DNA of 64,000 bases from the NCBI RefSeq assembly GCF_042643265.1, contig NZ_JBHRRZ010000003.1:1-64000 (forward strand), in the 5' to 3' direction. Below, in pieces: positions 8,612 to 17,342 of the stretch. Numbering within the stretch: the first letter of the stretch is position 1; the number at the start of each line of letters is the position of its first letter. Under the pieces are notes generated by a model. It saw nothing but the letters and a program-made list of their open reading frames with translations. It made no database searches and had not been told where the DNA came from. The position numbers and the translations under genes are program-made. Source of the DNA: Virgibacillus_O sediminis. GTDB taxonomy: Bacteria > Bacillota > Bacilli > Bacillales > Amphibacillaceae.

Positions 8612-8722
8612 ACTCTTATTGTCCAAGGAAAAATCCTTGCATCAGGTAAGCACCTTTTCACTGAAAGTGATGGTTGCTGGGCTTCATCGGGTCTGTCCCT
8701 CCACCGGCTCTGAATAAGAGAG
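8612..8722 (-). promoter_or_regulatory. SAM-I (S-box) riboswitch aptamer of metK
   Basis: The minus strand shows P1 arms CTCTTATT/AATAAGAG (8713-8720 and 8613-8620), the GGTGGAGGGAC block, GATGAAGCCCAGCAACC and a GGTGC-containing P4 side, all diagnostic of the S-box. High SAM favours termination at 8567-8600. Promoter and terminator flank it in the expected order. Confidence 0.96.
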
Positions 8723-8738
8723 TATCCGTTCGAAATTT

Positions 8739-8767
8739 ATCCTAACGGAAGAGGCCCGGCGTGTCAA
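8739..8767 (-). promoter_or_regulatory. promoter of the metK riboswitch transcript
   Basis: Minus strand TTGACA (8762-8767) and TAGGAT (8739-8744), 17-bp spacer, placed about 17 nt before the aptamer. Confidence 0.8.
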
Positions 8768-8819
8768 CCATTTCGAGAATCGCCCACAGGAAATTGTGAT
8801 TTTTCTAAAATAATCCACC

Positions 8820-8855
8820 AATTAGTGTGGACTAATTTTTTTAATGTGTTATACT
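8820..8855 (+). promoter_or_regulatory. pckA promoter with palindromic operator candidate
   Basis: TGGACT (8828-8833) and TATACT (8850-8855) with a 16-bp spacer form a sigma-A promoter. A perfect inverted repeat AATTAGT-gtgg-ACTAATT (8820-8837) covers the -35 box. In B. subtilis pckA is repressed on glucose by CcpN; whether this palindrome is its site is inference. The weak -35 fits a controlled promoter. Confidence 0.6.
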
Positions 8856-8931
8856 AATACTCATAAAAAGAAAAAAATGGATGCTTGATAAGTATATTGT
8901 GTAAATTCATCAAAAAAGGCGGGTTGTCAAA

Positions 8932-10518
8932 ATGAAAATGGTGGAAAAATCATTAACCAAAGAGATTCACTCACATGTAAATCTCCAAGAGAACTTAACA
9001 GTACCACAGCTGGTCGAACAGATCCTGGCCCGAAATGAAGGAATCCTCACCGCTACCGGTGCTGTTCGTGCAACTACAGGAGCGTATACTGGACGCTCTC
9101 CTAAAGATAAATTTATTGTAAAAGACGAAATTTCCGAGGATCACATAGACTGGGGAACTGTCAACCAGGATATTGACGAATCCTCATTTAATAAATTGTA
9201 TGAAAAGATGATCTCTCATTTAAAAGAGAGGGATGTATTATATAGTTTTAAAGGCTTCGCGGGTGCAGATGCCAAATACCGCCTCCCTATCCAGGTAATC
9301 AATGAATATGCCTGGCACAATCTTTTTTCGAGACAGCTGTTTGTCACCCCGACTGAGGAAGAACTTTCGGGCCATCAGGCAGAATTCACTGTAGTATCCG
9401 CCCCAGACTTTAAGGCCGACCCAGAGGTGGATGGAACCAACTCTGAAACCTTTATCATCATCTCGTTCAAGAAGCGGGTGGTATTGATTGGGGGAACAGA
9501 GTATGCCGGGGAAATTAAGAAGTCAATCTTTTCAGTAATGAACTACTTGCTGCCGCGTCAGGATATCCTCTCCATGCACTGCTCCGCCAATGTAGGCCAG
9601 GAAGGGGACGTAGCTTTATTCTTCGGTTTATCCGGTACGGGAAAGACCACCCTGTCTGCCGATCCCTACCGTCGCCTGATCGGGGACGACGAACACGGAT
9701 GGGGGCCAAACGGCATATTCAATATAGAAGGCGGCTGTTATGCAAAATGCATCAATTTGTCTGAAGAAAAGGAACCGCAGATCCACAAAGCAATACGTTT
9801 TGGCTCTGTTCTTGAAAACGTCGTACTGGACCGGTCTTCCAGATTGCCGGATTATGATGATACTTCCCTGACTGAAAATACGCGTGCAGCCTATCCATTG
9901 GATAATATGGACAATATTGTCACTCCTAGTGTCGCAGGCCATCCGAACACGATTATATTTTTGACTGCAGATGCTTCAGGAACCCTGCCGCCAATTAGTA
10001 AATTAACGAAAGAACAGGCCATGTACCACTTTCTGAGTGGTTATACCAGTAAACTTGCAGGGACTGAGCGCGGAGTGACAGAACCACAGGCAACTTTCTC
10101 CGCCTGTTTCGGTGCTCCATTCCTTCCACTGAAACCTGCAGTTTATGCTGAGATGCTCGGTGAGAAGATTGACCTGCACAATTCCAATGTGTTTTTAGTA
10201 AACACCGGCTGGACTGGTGGTTCGTATGGCACGGGGCAAAGGATGAAATTATCTTACACGCGTGCGATGATCCACTCTGCATTGGAAGGTGAATTAAATT
10301 CCGTAGAGACCGTTACCGATGAAATCTTCGGTTTGAATATTCCTCTCCAGGTTCCTGGCGTACCCGATGAAGTGCTGGTACCCAAGAATGCTTGGGAGGA
10401 AAAAGAAGCATATGAAGAAACGGCTAAATCCTTAGCCATGAAATTCCACCGGAACTTCGAGAAATTTACGGAAGCCGGTGATGACATCAAGCAAGCAGGA
10501 CCTGCATACCGGGTCTGA
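8932..10518 (+). CDS. pckA: ATP-dependent phosphoenolpyruvate carboxykinase
   Basis: A 528-residue enzyme converting oxaloacetate plus ATP to phosphoenolpyruvate, the entry step of gluconeogenesis. It has the kinase-1a P-loop GLSGTGKTTLSADP (about 237-250), the metal-binding GDDEHGW just after, and the N-terminal TGRSPKDKF substrate loop. It is full length. ATG 8932 follows a modest AAGGCGG site; ATG 8938 is an alternative. It stands alone between its promoter and the terminator at 10557. Confidence 0.97.
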   Translation: MKMVEKSLTKEIHSHVNLQENLTVPQLVEQILARNEGILTATGAVRATTGAYTGRSPKDKFIVKDEISEDHIDWGTVNQDIDESSFNKLYEKMISHLKERDVLYSFKGFAGADAKYRLPIQVINEYAWHNLFSRQLFVTPTEEELSGHQAEFTVVSAPDFKADPEVDGTNSETFIIISFKKRVVLIGGTEYAGEIKKSIFSVMNYLLPRQDILSMHCSANVGQEGDVALFFGLSGTGKTTLSADPYRRLIGDDEHGWGPNGIFNIEGGCYAKCINLSEEKEPQIHKAIRFGSVLENVVLDRSSRLPDYDDTSLTENTRAAYPLDNMDNIVTPSVAGHPNTIIFLTADASGTLPPISKLTKEQAMYHFLSGYTSKLAGTERGVTEPQATFSACFGAPFLPLKPAVYAEMLGEKIDLHNSNVFLVNTGWTGGSYGTGQRMKLSYTRAMIHSALEGELNSVETVTDEIFGLNIPLQVPGVPDEVLVPKNAWEEKEAYEETAKSLAMKFHRNFEKFTEAGDDIKQAGPAYRV

Positions 10519-10556
10519 ACCTAAGATTCCTCATCCCAAAAGGAATATTTATAAAT

Positions 10557-10592
10557 AAAGCCGGCTTCCGTTCTCGGAGGCCGGCTTTTCAA
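10557..10592 (+). terminator. pckA terminator
   Basis: GCCGGCTTCCG and CGGAGGCCGGC form a GC-rich stem with a TTCT loop, flanked by A-run and TTTT. It ends pckA before the ytlA gene. Confidence 0.9.
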
Positions 10593-10694
10593 TTGTTTGA
10601 ATTTCTCCTTTCCGCCCACACTAGGCATTCACACATTTTGCCCTCTAGCATAAACTATGTTGACATCACACTATTTATCAAGGGGTTGAACGTT

Positions 10695-11684
10695 ATGAAA
10701 AAACTGATTGCGGCCGTTGCCACTGTCAGTATGATGCTGGTTTTCCTTGTAGCCTGCAACACAAACGGTACGGTCTCCGTCAGCCTTGCCGAAGTAACTC
10801 GTTCCCTGTTTTACGCCCCGCAGTACGTAGCTCTGGAAAAAGGTTTTTTTGAAGAGGAAGGATTGGATGTTGAGCTTCAAACGACCTGGGGCGGCGATAC
10901 TACCATGACAGCGCTGCTCTCTGATGGTGCCGATATAGCCCTCGTAGGCTCGGAAACATCCATTTATGTATACGCCCAGGATTCCAGAGACTATGCAATA
11001 AATTTTGCCCAGTTGACACAGACGGATGGTACATTTCTCGTGTCAAAAGAACCTCGCCCTGATTTCAACTGGGAAGACCTGAAAAACAGCAACTTCCTTG
11101 GGCAACGTGTCGGGGGAATGCCACAAATGGTGGGAGAATTCGTACTGAAGAAGCACGGAATTGATCCGCATCGTGACTTGAATCTCAGCCAAAATGTAGA
11201 CTTCGCCAACATACCAAGCGCATTCTCTTCCGGTGATTATGAGTATGTCCAGTTATTCGAACCTACTGCAAGCGTCTTTGAAAAAGAAGGAACAGGACAT
11301 ATCGTAGCTTCCTTTGGAGAGGAATCCGGAAAGGTACCGTATACAGTCTTTATGGCAAAACAGAGCTTCCTGAATGAGAATGAAGAAACCGTACAGAAAT
11401 TTACAAATGCCGTCTATAAGGCCCAACAATGGGTACAGGAGCATAGTGCAGAAGAAATTGCTGAGGTCATTCATCCATACTTCGAGGACACGGAAATAGA
11501 TATGCTCGCTGCCTCCATCGACCGCTATAAACAACAAGGATCCTTTGCAGAAGATCCTGTCTTAGACGAAGAAGAATGGGAGAACTTGAAGGATATCATG
11601 GATGAAGCTGGCGAACTGCCGACCGATGTGCCTTATGAAGAATTGGTAAACACAAAATTCGCTGAGGAAGTTCTCAGCAACTAA
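10695..11684 (+). CDS. ytlA: ABC transporter substrate-binding lipoprotein (YtlA/SsuA-ThiY superfamily)
   Basis: A 329-residue lipoprotein: a signal peptide ends in the lipobox LVAC (Cys21), followed by an NMT1/THI5-like periplasmic-binding fold with the typical YAPQYVALEKGFFEEEGLDV opening. It would sit on the outer face of the membrane and feed the permease YtlD. Substrates in this superfamily are sulfonates, pyrimidine precursors and similar small molecules; the one here is unknown. ATG 10695 was chosen for its AAGGGG site and signal peptide. The frame is open upstream from 10593 without one. It is the first gene of ytlACD. Confidence 0.85.
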   Translation: MKKLIAAVATVSMMLVFLVACNTNGTVSVSLAEVTRSLFYAPQYVALEKGFFEEEGLDVELQTTWGGDTTMTALLSDGADIALVGSETSIYVYAQDSRDYAINFAQLTQTDGTFLVSKEPRPDFNWEDLKNSNFLGQRVGGMPQMVGEFVLKKHGIDPHRDLNLSQNVDFANIPSAFSSGDYEYVQLFEPTASVFEKEGTGHIVASFGEESGKVPYTVFMAKQSFLNENEETVQKFTNAVYKAQQWVQEHSAEEIAEVIHPYFEDTEIDMLAASIDRYKQQGSFAEDPVLDEEEWENLKDIMDEAGELPTDVPYEELVNTKFAEEVLSN

Positions 11685-11697
11685 GGAAGGGGATATT

Positions 11698-12507
11698 ATG
11701 TCATTTCTAACAATGGATAAGGTCTCCCATCACTACTTTTCTTCTAAAGGCTACACAAAAGCACTTGACCAGGTTTCCTTTTCCGTGAAGGAGGGGGAGT
11801 TCATTGCATTATTAGGGCCAAGCGGCTGTGGTAAATCGACCATCCTCTCCATCCTGGCAGGTATTATCCAACCTACAGGTGGAAATGTATTGCTTCAGGA
11901 AAAACCGATTTCCCATTCAACATTAGCTATTGGCTATATGCTTCAGCAGGATTACCTTTTTCCATGGAAATCTATCATGGAGAATGTCCTTCTCGGACCG
12001 AAATTGTCCCATACCGACACAGAGGAGATGAAAGCAGCTGCTCTAGATATGCTGGAAGAAGTCGGACTGCCGGAAGTAGCGGATTTCTATCCTAGTTCGT
12101 TGTCCGGCGGTATGCGTCAGCGCGCAGCATTAGTCCGGACATTGATCAATGACCCGAAAATATTATTGCTCGATGAGCCATTTTCTGCACTTGACTATCA
12201 GACAAAATTAAAGCTTGAGGATCTGGTTTCCAATATATTGAAAACTTATCGAAAAACGACCATCCTCGTTACCCATGATATAGGGGAAGCCATTGCTATG
12301 AGTGATCGGATTCTTATGATGAATGCCAACCCGAGGACAATAGCAAAAAGCTTTGAAGTCCCAGTTGAATTAAGGAACGAGGCACCATTCCAAGCTAGAA
12401 AGCACCCCAAATACCAATTGCTATTTGAAAAAATTTGGAGCGAATTGGATAAAAGAGAAAATGCCTCTCCAAATGCGAAGGTGGTGCCCAAAGATAATGG
12501 TGAATAA
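11698..12507 (+). CDS. ytlC: ABC transporter ATP-binding protein (YtlC)
   Basis: A 269-residue ATPase of the SsuB/TauB type. It has Walker A GPSGCGKST (about 41-49), Q-loop MLQQDYLFPW, signature LSGGMRQRA (about 137) and Walker B ILLLDEPF (about 158), then a switch histidine in VTHDIGEA. It energises uptake through YtlD. AAGGAAGGGG precedes the ATG. Its last 11 nt overlap ytlD, which suggests translational coupling. Confidence 0.92.
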   Translation: MSFLTMDKVSHHYFSSKGYTKALDQVSFSVKEGEFIALLGPSGCGKSTILSILAGIIQPTGGNVLLQEKPISHSTLAIGYMLQQDYLFPWKSIMENVLLGPKLSHTDTEEMKAAALDMLEEVGLPEVADFYPSSLSGGMRQRAALVRTLINDPKILLLDEPFSALDYQTKLKLEDLVSNILKTYRKTTILVTHDIGEAIAMSDRILMMNANPRTIAKSFEVPVELRNEAPFQARKHPKYQLLFEKIWSELDKRENASPNAKVVPKDNGE

Positions 12508-13303
12508 AACAGACCAGCAGCTTTATGAAGAATATAAGAATGGGCTAAAAAAAGAAAAGCGCATCGTCATTACCTGGCAGGCTGGGATCTTGATCACCTT
12601 TCTGCTCCTTTGGGAAATGGCATCAAGATATTATTGGATAGACCCATTGCTATTTAGTTCACCCAGCCGGGTGTTATCCTTGCTTACAGAGCGATTCTCG
12701 AATGGTTCCTTGCTCAGCCACCTGCAATTCACATTGTTTGAGACGGTGTTAGGATTCCTTATCGGAACAGTCGCTGGTATTATGATAGCCACATTACTTT
12801 GGAGTTCCAAGCGGTTATCGAATATACTTGACCCCTATCTTGTCATTTTGAACGCCATGCCTAAGGTGGCCCTGGGGCCGATTATCATAGTTGCACTGGG
12901 ACCAGGATTTATCTCAATTATTGCAATGGGAGCAATTATATCTGTCATCATTACCACACTTGTTGTCTATTCCGCCTTTAGCGAAGTAGATCCCAATTAT
13001 CAAAAAGTCTTAAAGAGCTTTGGAGCAACACGGAAACAGTGCTTCAAGGAAGCAATATTTCCAGCTGCCATGCCCACAATGATTTCGACATTGAAAGTGA
13101 ATGTAGGATTGTCTTGGGTTGGTGTCATTGTAGGGGAATTCCTTGTATCCAAGCAGGGGTTGGGATATTTGATCATCTATGGGTTCCAGGTATTCGATTT
13201 TTCATTAGTAATGTCGAGCTTGGTACTGATAGCCATACTGGCAGCCCTTATGTATAAATTGGTGGAAAAGTTGGAAAAGTGGTTGACCCGTCATACTTCA
13301 TAA
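12497..13303 (+). CDS. ytlD: ABC transporter permease (YtlD)
   Basis: A 268-residue inner-membrane permease with six predicted helices and the EAA loop that contacts the ATPase (SFGATRKQCFKEAIFPAAMP). It belongs to the BPD_transp_1 family beside SsuC/TauC. The start ATG 12497 lies inside the end of ytlC and has GAAGGTGGTG upstream; the earlier in-frame ATG at 12425 would add residues read from within the ATPase gene. It is the last gene of the operon, ended at 13304-13336. Confidence 0.9.
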   Translation: MVNKTDQQLYEEYKNGLKKEKRIVITWQAGILITFLLLWEMASRYYWIDPLLFSSPSRVLSLLTERFSNGSLLSHLQFTLFETVLGFLIGTVAGIMIATLLWSSKRLSNILDPYLVILNAMPKVALGPIIIVALGPGFISIIAMGAIISVIITTLVVYSAFSEVDPNYQKVLKSFGATRKQCFKEAIFPAAMPTMISTLKVNVGLSWVGVIVGEFLVSKQGLGYLIIYGFQVFDFSLVMSSLVLIAILAALMYKLVEKLEKWLTRHTS

Positions 13304-13336
13304 AAAAATCGCCTATTTAGCAGGTAGGCGATTTTT
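13304..13336. terminator. bidirectional terminator between ytlD and ytkD
   Basis: AAAAATCGCCTA (13304-13315) pairs with TAGGCGATTTTT (13325-13336). A- and T-runs flank both sides. The ytkD stop codon lies inside the stem. Confidence 0.9.
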
Positions 13337-13789
13337 AATATATTCGAGGCAGTGAACCAGTACATCATCTTTCATGATAAAACTGTAGGAAAGCTTTTCT
13401 TTAATATCAGCTGGGAGAGCAGAAAGAACAACAGGACCATCAGTCTCATAATAAGTCTGTTGCGGGGAAAGGCTATCTACTTGTGCGTAATAGACATTCT
13501 TGACGACCTTTTCCCTCTTCCCATCCACATGGTACTGACCGATATAGCAAATGGAGCCCACATCTCCTCCTGTTTCTTCCTTCACTTCACGAATTGCCGC
13601 TTCTTTTGTTGTCTCCCCCTTTTCCACCTTTCCACCAGGAAATTCTATTCCCCTTCCCTTATGCTTGGTCAGTAGCCATTTCCCTTTATACCTGCAGATT
13701 ACCCAAACATGGCCTGGGGTTTTAGAAAAAGGGTGGTCCTTAAATGAAAGTGTTACTTGATTATTGTAATAGTCCTTAAATTGATACAT
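13313..13789 (-). CDS. ytkD: Nudix hydrolase YtkD (nucleoside triphosphate pyrophosphohydrolase)
   Basis: A 158-residue Nudix protein. The Nudix box GGKVEKGETTKEAAIREVKEETGG (split here: G-x5-E near 58-65, REVKEETG near 72-79) binds Mg2+. YtkD of B. subtilis removes oxidised nucleotides such as 8-oxo-dGTP. The start ATG 13789 gives MYQFKDYYNN, matching the B. subtilis N terminus and length; GTG 13798 is less likely. It is convergent with ytlACD, the B. subtilis order. Confidence 0.9.
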   Translation of the reverse strand: MYQFKDYYNNQVTLSFKDHPFSKTPGHVWVICRYKGKWLLTKHKGRGIEFPGGKVEKGETTKEAAIREVKEETGGDVGSICYIGQYHVDGKREKVVKNVYYAQVDSLSPQQTYYETDGPVVLSALPADIKEKLSYSFIMKDDVLVHCLEYIKNRLPAK

Positions 13790-13810
13790 GATTTCCACTG
13801 CCTTTGCCGC

Positions 13811-14362
13811 TTAAAAATGAGTAACATCCGTGATCAACCATTCATCCTTATACAAGGTGAATTCGATTTCGATTTGATAGGTGCCATACAATACCGAATC
13901 ATTTTTCTGAATGACTTTCACTTTGTCATCTTCTAATTGTACCATATCATAGGAGTTATTCTCATCAAACCAAGGAGGTGTTTCTGTTGGCAGCAGGTAA
14001 AGGCCCTCCGATTTTTCTGTATAATAATAGTCTACGTAAGGTTCTGATACGCCCCTGTCTGCTACTTCATCAAAACTTTGAAGCAGCCCCTCTTTTGTTT
14101 TATGCTGTAGTACCCTATACTGCTCGTCGACATCCTGAACAAGTATATCCATGAACTGGTTGGTCACTCGGATGATTTCTTTATGGGAAGGCTGAACTTC
14201 CTCAAACATTATTTCCTTCTTGACGGACTGCGTTTCTGACTCTCCATGATCCTTCGCAATAACATGTGGCAGTCCGTATGTATTTATCGTACTTATTAAA
14301 AGCGCTGTAAGAATAAGTCCCGACAAGATAGTTAAATACCTTTTTGTATCTCTGTATTTCAT
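13811..14362 (-). CDS. membrane-anchored protein of unknown function
   Basis: A 183-residue protein. One hydrophobic segment (about 10-27, LTILSGLILTALLISTI) follows a basic start, so it is a signal anchor or signal peptide with the rest outside. The body alternates acidic helices and beta strands and ends in WLITDVTHF, as in small NTF2-like or DUF3993-type extracellular domains, but I cannot assign a family firmly. GGGGAG stands 7 nt before the ATG. It lies 21 nt upstream of ytkD and could be cotranscribed with it. Confidence 0.7.
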   Translation of the reverse strand: MKYRDTKRYLTILSGLILTALLISTINTYGLPHVIAKDHGESETQSVKKEIMFEEVQPSHKEIIRVTNQFMDILVQDVDEQYRVLQHKTKEGLLQSFDEVADRGVSEPYVDYYYTEKSEGLYLLPTETPPWFDENNSYDMVQLEDDKVKVIQKNDSVLYGTYQIEIEFTLYKDEWLITDVTHF

Positions 14363-14471
14363 GCTAGTCTCCCCTTTAGTTCTATCTAGTACTATTATTC
14401 CTATCTAATGGACTTGATAAACCACAAAAAATAGGAATAGAATACTACAATGTATCCTATTCCCTTCTGAT

Positions 14472-14795
14472 TCACTTGTGTTCTTCCGTAAAAAGGCCTA
14501 TTGATTCAATATGCGACTTAGTCTGTTCATCTCCCCATTCATGAAGCATTTCAAAAGCCGCAGTCATATTTTCATCGTACTCATCATTGGCTCCATCCTC
14601 GTGATAGGGCTTTATAGGCACATGAGAACGCCAGAAGGATCTAAAACTGGCTCCGTGCATATTTTCCATCCTAGCCCGAAGCAAACGTACGTCCTCTTCG
14701 GTAGCATGGATTACATAGCCATCATTATTATTGAATTGGATTTGGGAAATTTCCCCTGTTCCGATATTCACATAGTACTTTTTCTTTTCCATCAT
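14472..14795 (-). CDS. small conserved cytosolic protein, function unknown
   Basis: A 107-residue, acidic, soluble protein. The opening KKYYVNIGTGEISQ followed by an HxxH-poor helical body (WRSHVPIKPYHEDGANDEYD) resembles a short Bacillaceae family sometimes labelled hydrolase. I see no catalytic set and do not assign activity. AGGAGGTG stands before two adjacent ATGs (14795 and 14792). It appears monocistronic, about 100 bp from the next gene upstream on the strand. Confidence 0.75.
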   Translation of the reverse strand: MMEKKKYYVNIGTGEISQIQFNNNDGYVIHATEEDVRLLRARMENMHGASFRSFWRSHVPIKPYHEDGANDEYDENMTAAFEMLHEWGDEQTKSHIESIGLFTEEHK

Positions 14796-14856
14796 TGCAC
14801 CTCCTGCCTATAATTTGGCTGAAAAAGGACCAGAGCATGTATGTACGCCATAAAGA

Positions 14857-14885
14857 AAATGCCCTGCAACAGATGCAGGGCATTT
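14857..14885. terminator. terminator downstream of menE
   Basis: aaatgccctgca and tgcagggcattt form a 12-bp stem around a 5-nt loop. On the minus strand it is followed by TTTTC, so it ends the men transcript. Confidence 0.85.
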
Positions 14886-14896
14886 CTAAGACGGTA

Positions 14897-16345
14897 TTAT
14901 TCGTCCATTTGGTCTGTTAGGGCTGAACGAACTATCTTATTGGAGGCATTTCTTGGCAATTCTTTGATAAAGTAGAAATATTTCGGGATCTTATAACCAG
15001 CAAGAAACTTACGGGCATAAGCGCAAATTTCACCTTCCGACACTTCACGGGATTTTACAATGAAGGCAGCTGGAACCTGCCCCCATGTCTGGTCTTCCAC
15101 TCCAGTAACCCCGACCTCCTTGATCTGTTCCATTCCGGAGAGCACACTCTCAATTTCAGACGGATAGATGTTTTCTCCACCTGAAATAATCAGGTCCTTT
15201 CTCCTGTCGACTACGTATAAAAATCCGTCCTTATCCAACCGCCCTAGATCGCCTGTAGCAAGCCAGCCATCGCTGAATGCCCGCTCACTGGCCTGCGAAT
15301 TTTTGTAATATCCCCTTGTCACCATCGGTCCTTTAACATGGATCTCCCCTATTCCCTCATCATCCTTCCCACAGATTTTAAGCTGTGCCGGCATTAAAGG
15401 CTTCCCCGCAGAACCTATTTTTGTCAAAGCATCTTTCGGGCTGAGGGTAACGATCTGGGAAGAGGTCTCTGTCATTCCATAGGATTGGAAAACAGGGATA
15501 CCCAGCTTCTCGGCCTCTTCTAGAAGAGGCTTTGGAGCCGGCCCGCCGCCTAGAAGCATACAGCGGAAGGCTTTTGGATATTTTTCCTCACCTAATTGCC
15601 GGAGAAGACGCTGAACCATCACGGTGACGACCGAAATGATGGTTATTCCCTTCTCCATAATGGCGTGGTGGGCCCTTTCCGGATCAAATTTCTCCATCAT
15701 AAATATAGGCATGCCGTATATAACGCTTTTCATTAGAATGGACAGGCCGCTCACATGAAAAATCGGCATGGCCATAAGCCATTTATCCTCCTGGTTCAGA
15801 CCAAGATTAAGAGCAGAGGATACAGCACTCCACCAATGGTTTCCATATGTATGGATAACTCCCTTAGGAAAACCGGTAGTGCCCGATGTATAAATAATGG
15901 TAAAGGGTTCATCCAGATTTATTTCTTCTGCTAGCTTCACTTCCATTTCTGCAAATCTTTCCACTTCCTGCATGGCATAGCTTTCAACAGGGAAGCTCAT
16001 AGCCTTGAATCTTTCATCCTCACCCGTAAGAATGATGGATACTTCGGCGTCTGTTATTTGATGGGTAAGCTCTGCTTCAGTCAATCGGGTATTCAACATG
16101 ACAGCAACGGCTCCCAAGTAGCTTATTGCGTGGAGCGAAATAATCATCTTTTCACTATTTCCGGATAATAATGCGACATGGGATCCTTTTTTTATTCCTA
16201 ATGACGCCAACTTTGAAGCGAATGCTCGGCTCTTCCTCTCCAGCTCCGAAAAAGTGATGCTGCCTCCGTTCTCATATTCTATTGCGGTTTGGTCTGGGTC
16301 CAAATGAGCCTGTTTTGTCAACCAATGCGGTATCGTTTCGGCCAT
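14897..16345 (-). CDS. menE: o-succinylbenzoate-CoA ligase
   Basis: A 482-residue AMP-forming ligase that activates o-succinylbenzoate with CoA in menaquinone synthesis. The ANL signatures are YTSGTTGFPKG (about 150-160), the SYGMTETSS motif (about 290), GDLGRLDKDGF (about 365) and a C-terminal lysine in NKIVR. AAAGGAG precedes the ATG. It follows menB by 124 nt, and a terminator-like hairpin lies in that gap. In B. subtilis menC comes next; here the transcript ends at 14857-14885 and menC is absent. Confidence 0.95.
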   Translation of the reverse strand: MAETIPHWLTKQAHLDPDQTAIEYENGGSITFSELERKSRAFASKLASLGIKKGSHVALLSGNSEKMIISLHAISYLGAVAVMLNTRLTEAELTHQITDAEVSIILTGEDERFKAMSFPVESYAMQEVERFAEMEVKLAEEINLDEPFTIIYTSGTTGFPKGVIHTYGNHWWSAVSSALNLGLNQEDKWLMAMPIFHVSGLSILMKSVIYGMPIFMMEKFDPERAHHAIMEKGITIISVVTVMVQRLLRQLGEEKYPKAFRCMLLGGGPAPKPLLEEAEKLGIPVFQSYGMTETSSQIVTLSPKDALTKIGSAGKPLMPAQLKICGKDDEGIGEIHVKGPMVTRGYYKNSQASERAFSDGWLATGDLGRLDKDGFLYVVDRRKDLIISGGENIYPSEIESVLSGMEQIKEVGVTGVEDQTWGQVPAAFIVKSREVSEGEICAYARKFLAGYKIPKYFYFIKELPRNASNKIVRSALTDQMDE

Positions 16346-16406
16346 TAAACTTCTCCTTTCCTCTGTTTAAGTTACCGGATTTTCCACCTTTTAAATATAA
16401 AGGAAA

Positions 16407-16434
16407 AACCTTTGCCCTGTTAAAGACAAAGGTT
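16407..16434 (-). terminator. terminator-like hairpin between menB and menE
   Basis: Minus strand AACCTTTG (16427-16434) and CAAAGGTT (16407-16414), loop 12 nt, followed by TTTTTCC. It could reduce readthrough from menFDHB into menE. Confidence 0.6.
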
Positions 16435-16469
16435 TGGTAAGTTGGTATGTCTCTTTCCTTCTGATGTAA

Positions 16470-17288
16470 TCATGGAAAACGAGGAAACTGTTTGAAGTCC
16501 GGTTTTCTTTTCTCTTTGAAAGCATCCCGTCCTTCTTTTGCCTCGTCTGTAGTATAGTATAGCAGGGTTGCGTCACCGCCCATTTGCTGTAAGCCTGCCA
16601 GCCCATCCGTATCTGCATTAAAGGAAGCCTTCAGGAACCTTAGTGCAGTTGGAGATTTATCAAGCATTTCTTCACACCACTGAATGGTTTCTTGCTCCAG
16701 CCGATCCAGCGGTACCACTGTATTGACCAGCCCCATCTCAAATGCTTCCTCTGCATTATATTGACGGCAGAGATACCAGATTTCCCGAGCGCGTTTGTGG
16801 CCTACCATACGTGCAAGCAATCCCGCTCCATAACCGGCATCGAAACTTCCAACTTTAGGACCGGTCTGGCCGAAAATCGCGTTATCTGCGGCAATTGTTA
16901 AATCACACACAACATGAAGAACATGGCCTCCTCCAATTGCATAGCCGGAAACCATAGCGACTACAGGTTTGGGAATGGTGCGAATCAAGCGTTGCAGGTC
17001 TAGTACATTCAAACGTGGGACCTGATCTTCCCCTACATAACCGCCATGCCCTCGCACAGATTGATCTCCTCCAGAACAGAAGGCTTTTTCTCCCTCACCT
17101 GCTAAAATTATGACACCGATAGAGGAATCATCCCTAGCATCGGCAAATGCATCGATCATTTCATTCACCGTGAGCGGGGTAAAAGCATTTCTTTTTTCTG
17201 GACGATTAATGGTCACTTTGGCAATTCCATTATATTTTTCATAAATAATCTCTTCATAATTTCTGACCTTTTCCCATTGTACTGTCAT
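16470..17288 (-). CDS. menB: 1,4-dihydroxy-2-naphthoyl-CoA synthase
   Basis: A 272-residue crotonase-fold enzyme closing the second ring of the naphthoquinone. Oxyanion-hole elements are FCSGGDQSVRG (about 82-92) and SGYAIGGGH (about 127-135), and the MenB-type GQTGPKVGSFDAGYG (about 153-167) follows. AAGGAGGA stands 6 nt before the ATG. It sits between menH and menE as in B. subtilis. Confidence 0.97.
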   Translation of the reverse strand: MTVQWEKVRNYEEIIYEKYNGIAKVTINRPEKRNAFTPLTVNEMIDAFADARDDSSIGVIILAGEGEKAFCSGGDQSVRGHGGYVGEDQVPRLNVLDLQRLIRTIPKPVVAMVSGYAIGGGHVLHVVCDLTIAADNAIFGQTGPKVGSFDAGYGAGLLARMVGHKRAREIWYLCRQYNAEEAFEMGLVNTVVPLDRLEQETIQWCEEMLDKSPTALRFLKASFNADTDGLAGLQQMGGDATLLYYTTDEAKEGRDAFKEKRKPDFKQFPRFP

Positions 17289-17342
17289 GGTAGATCCTCC
17301 TTCGACCCCTGATCGTTAAATAGTTCTATAGAACGACAGAGT

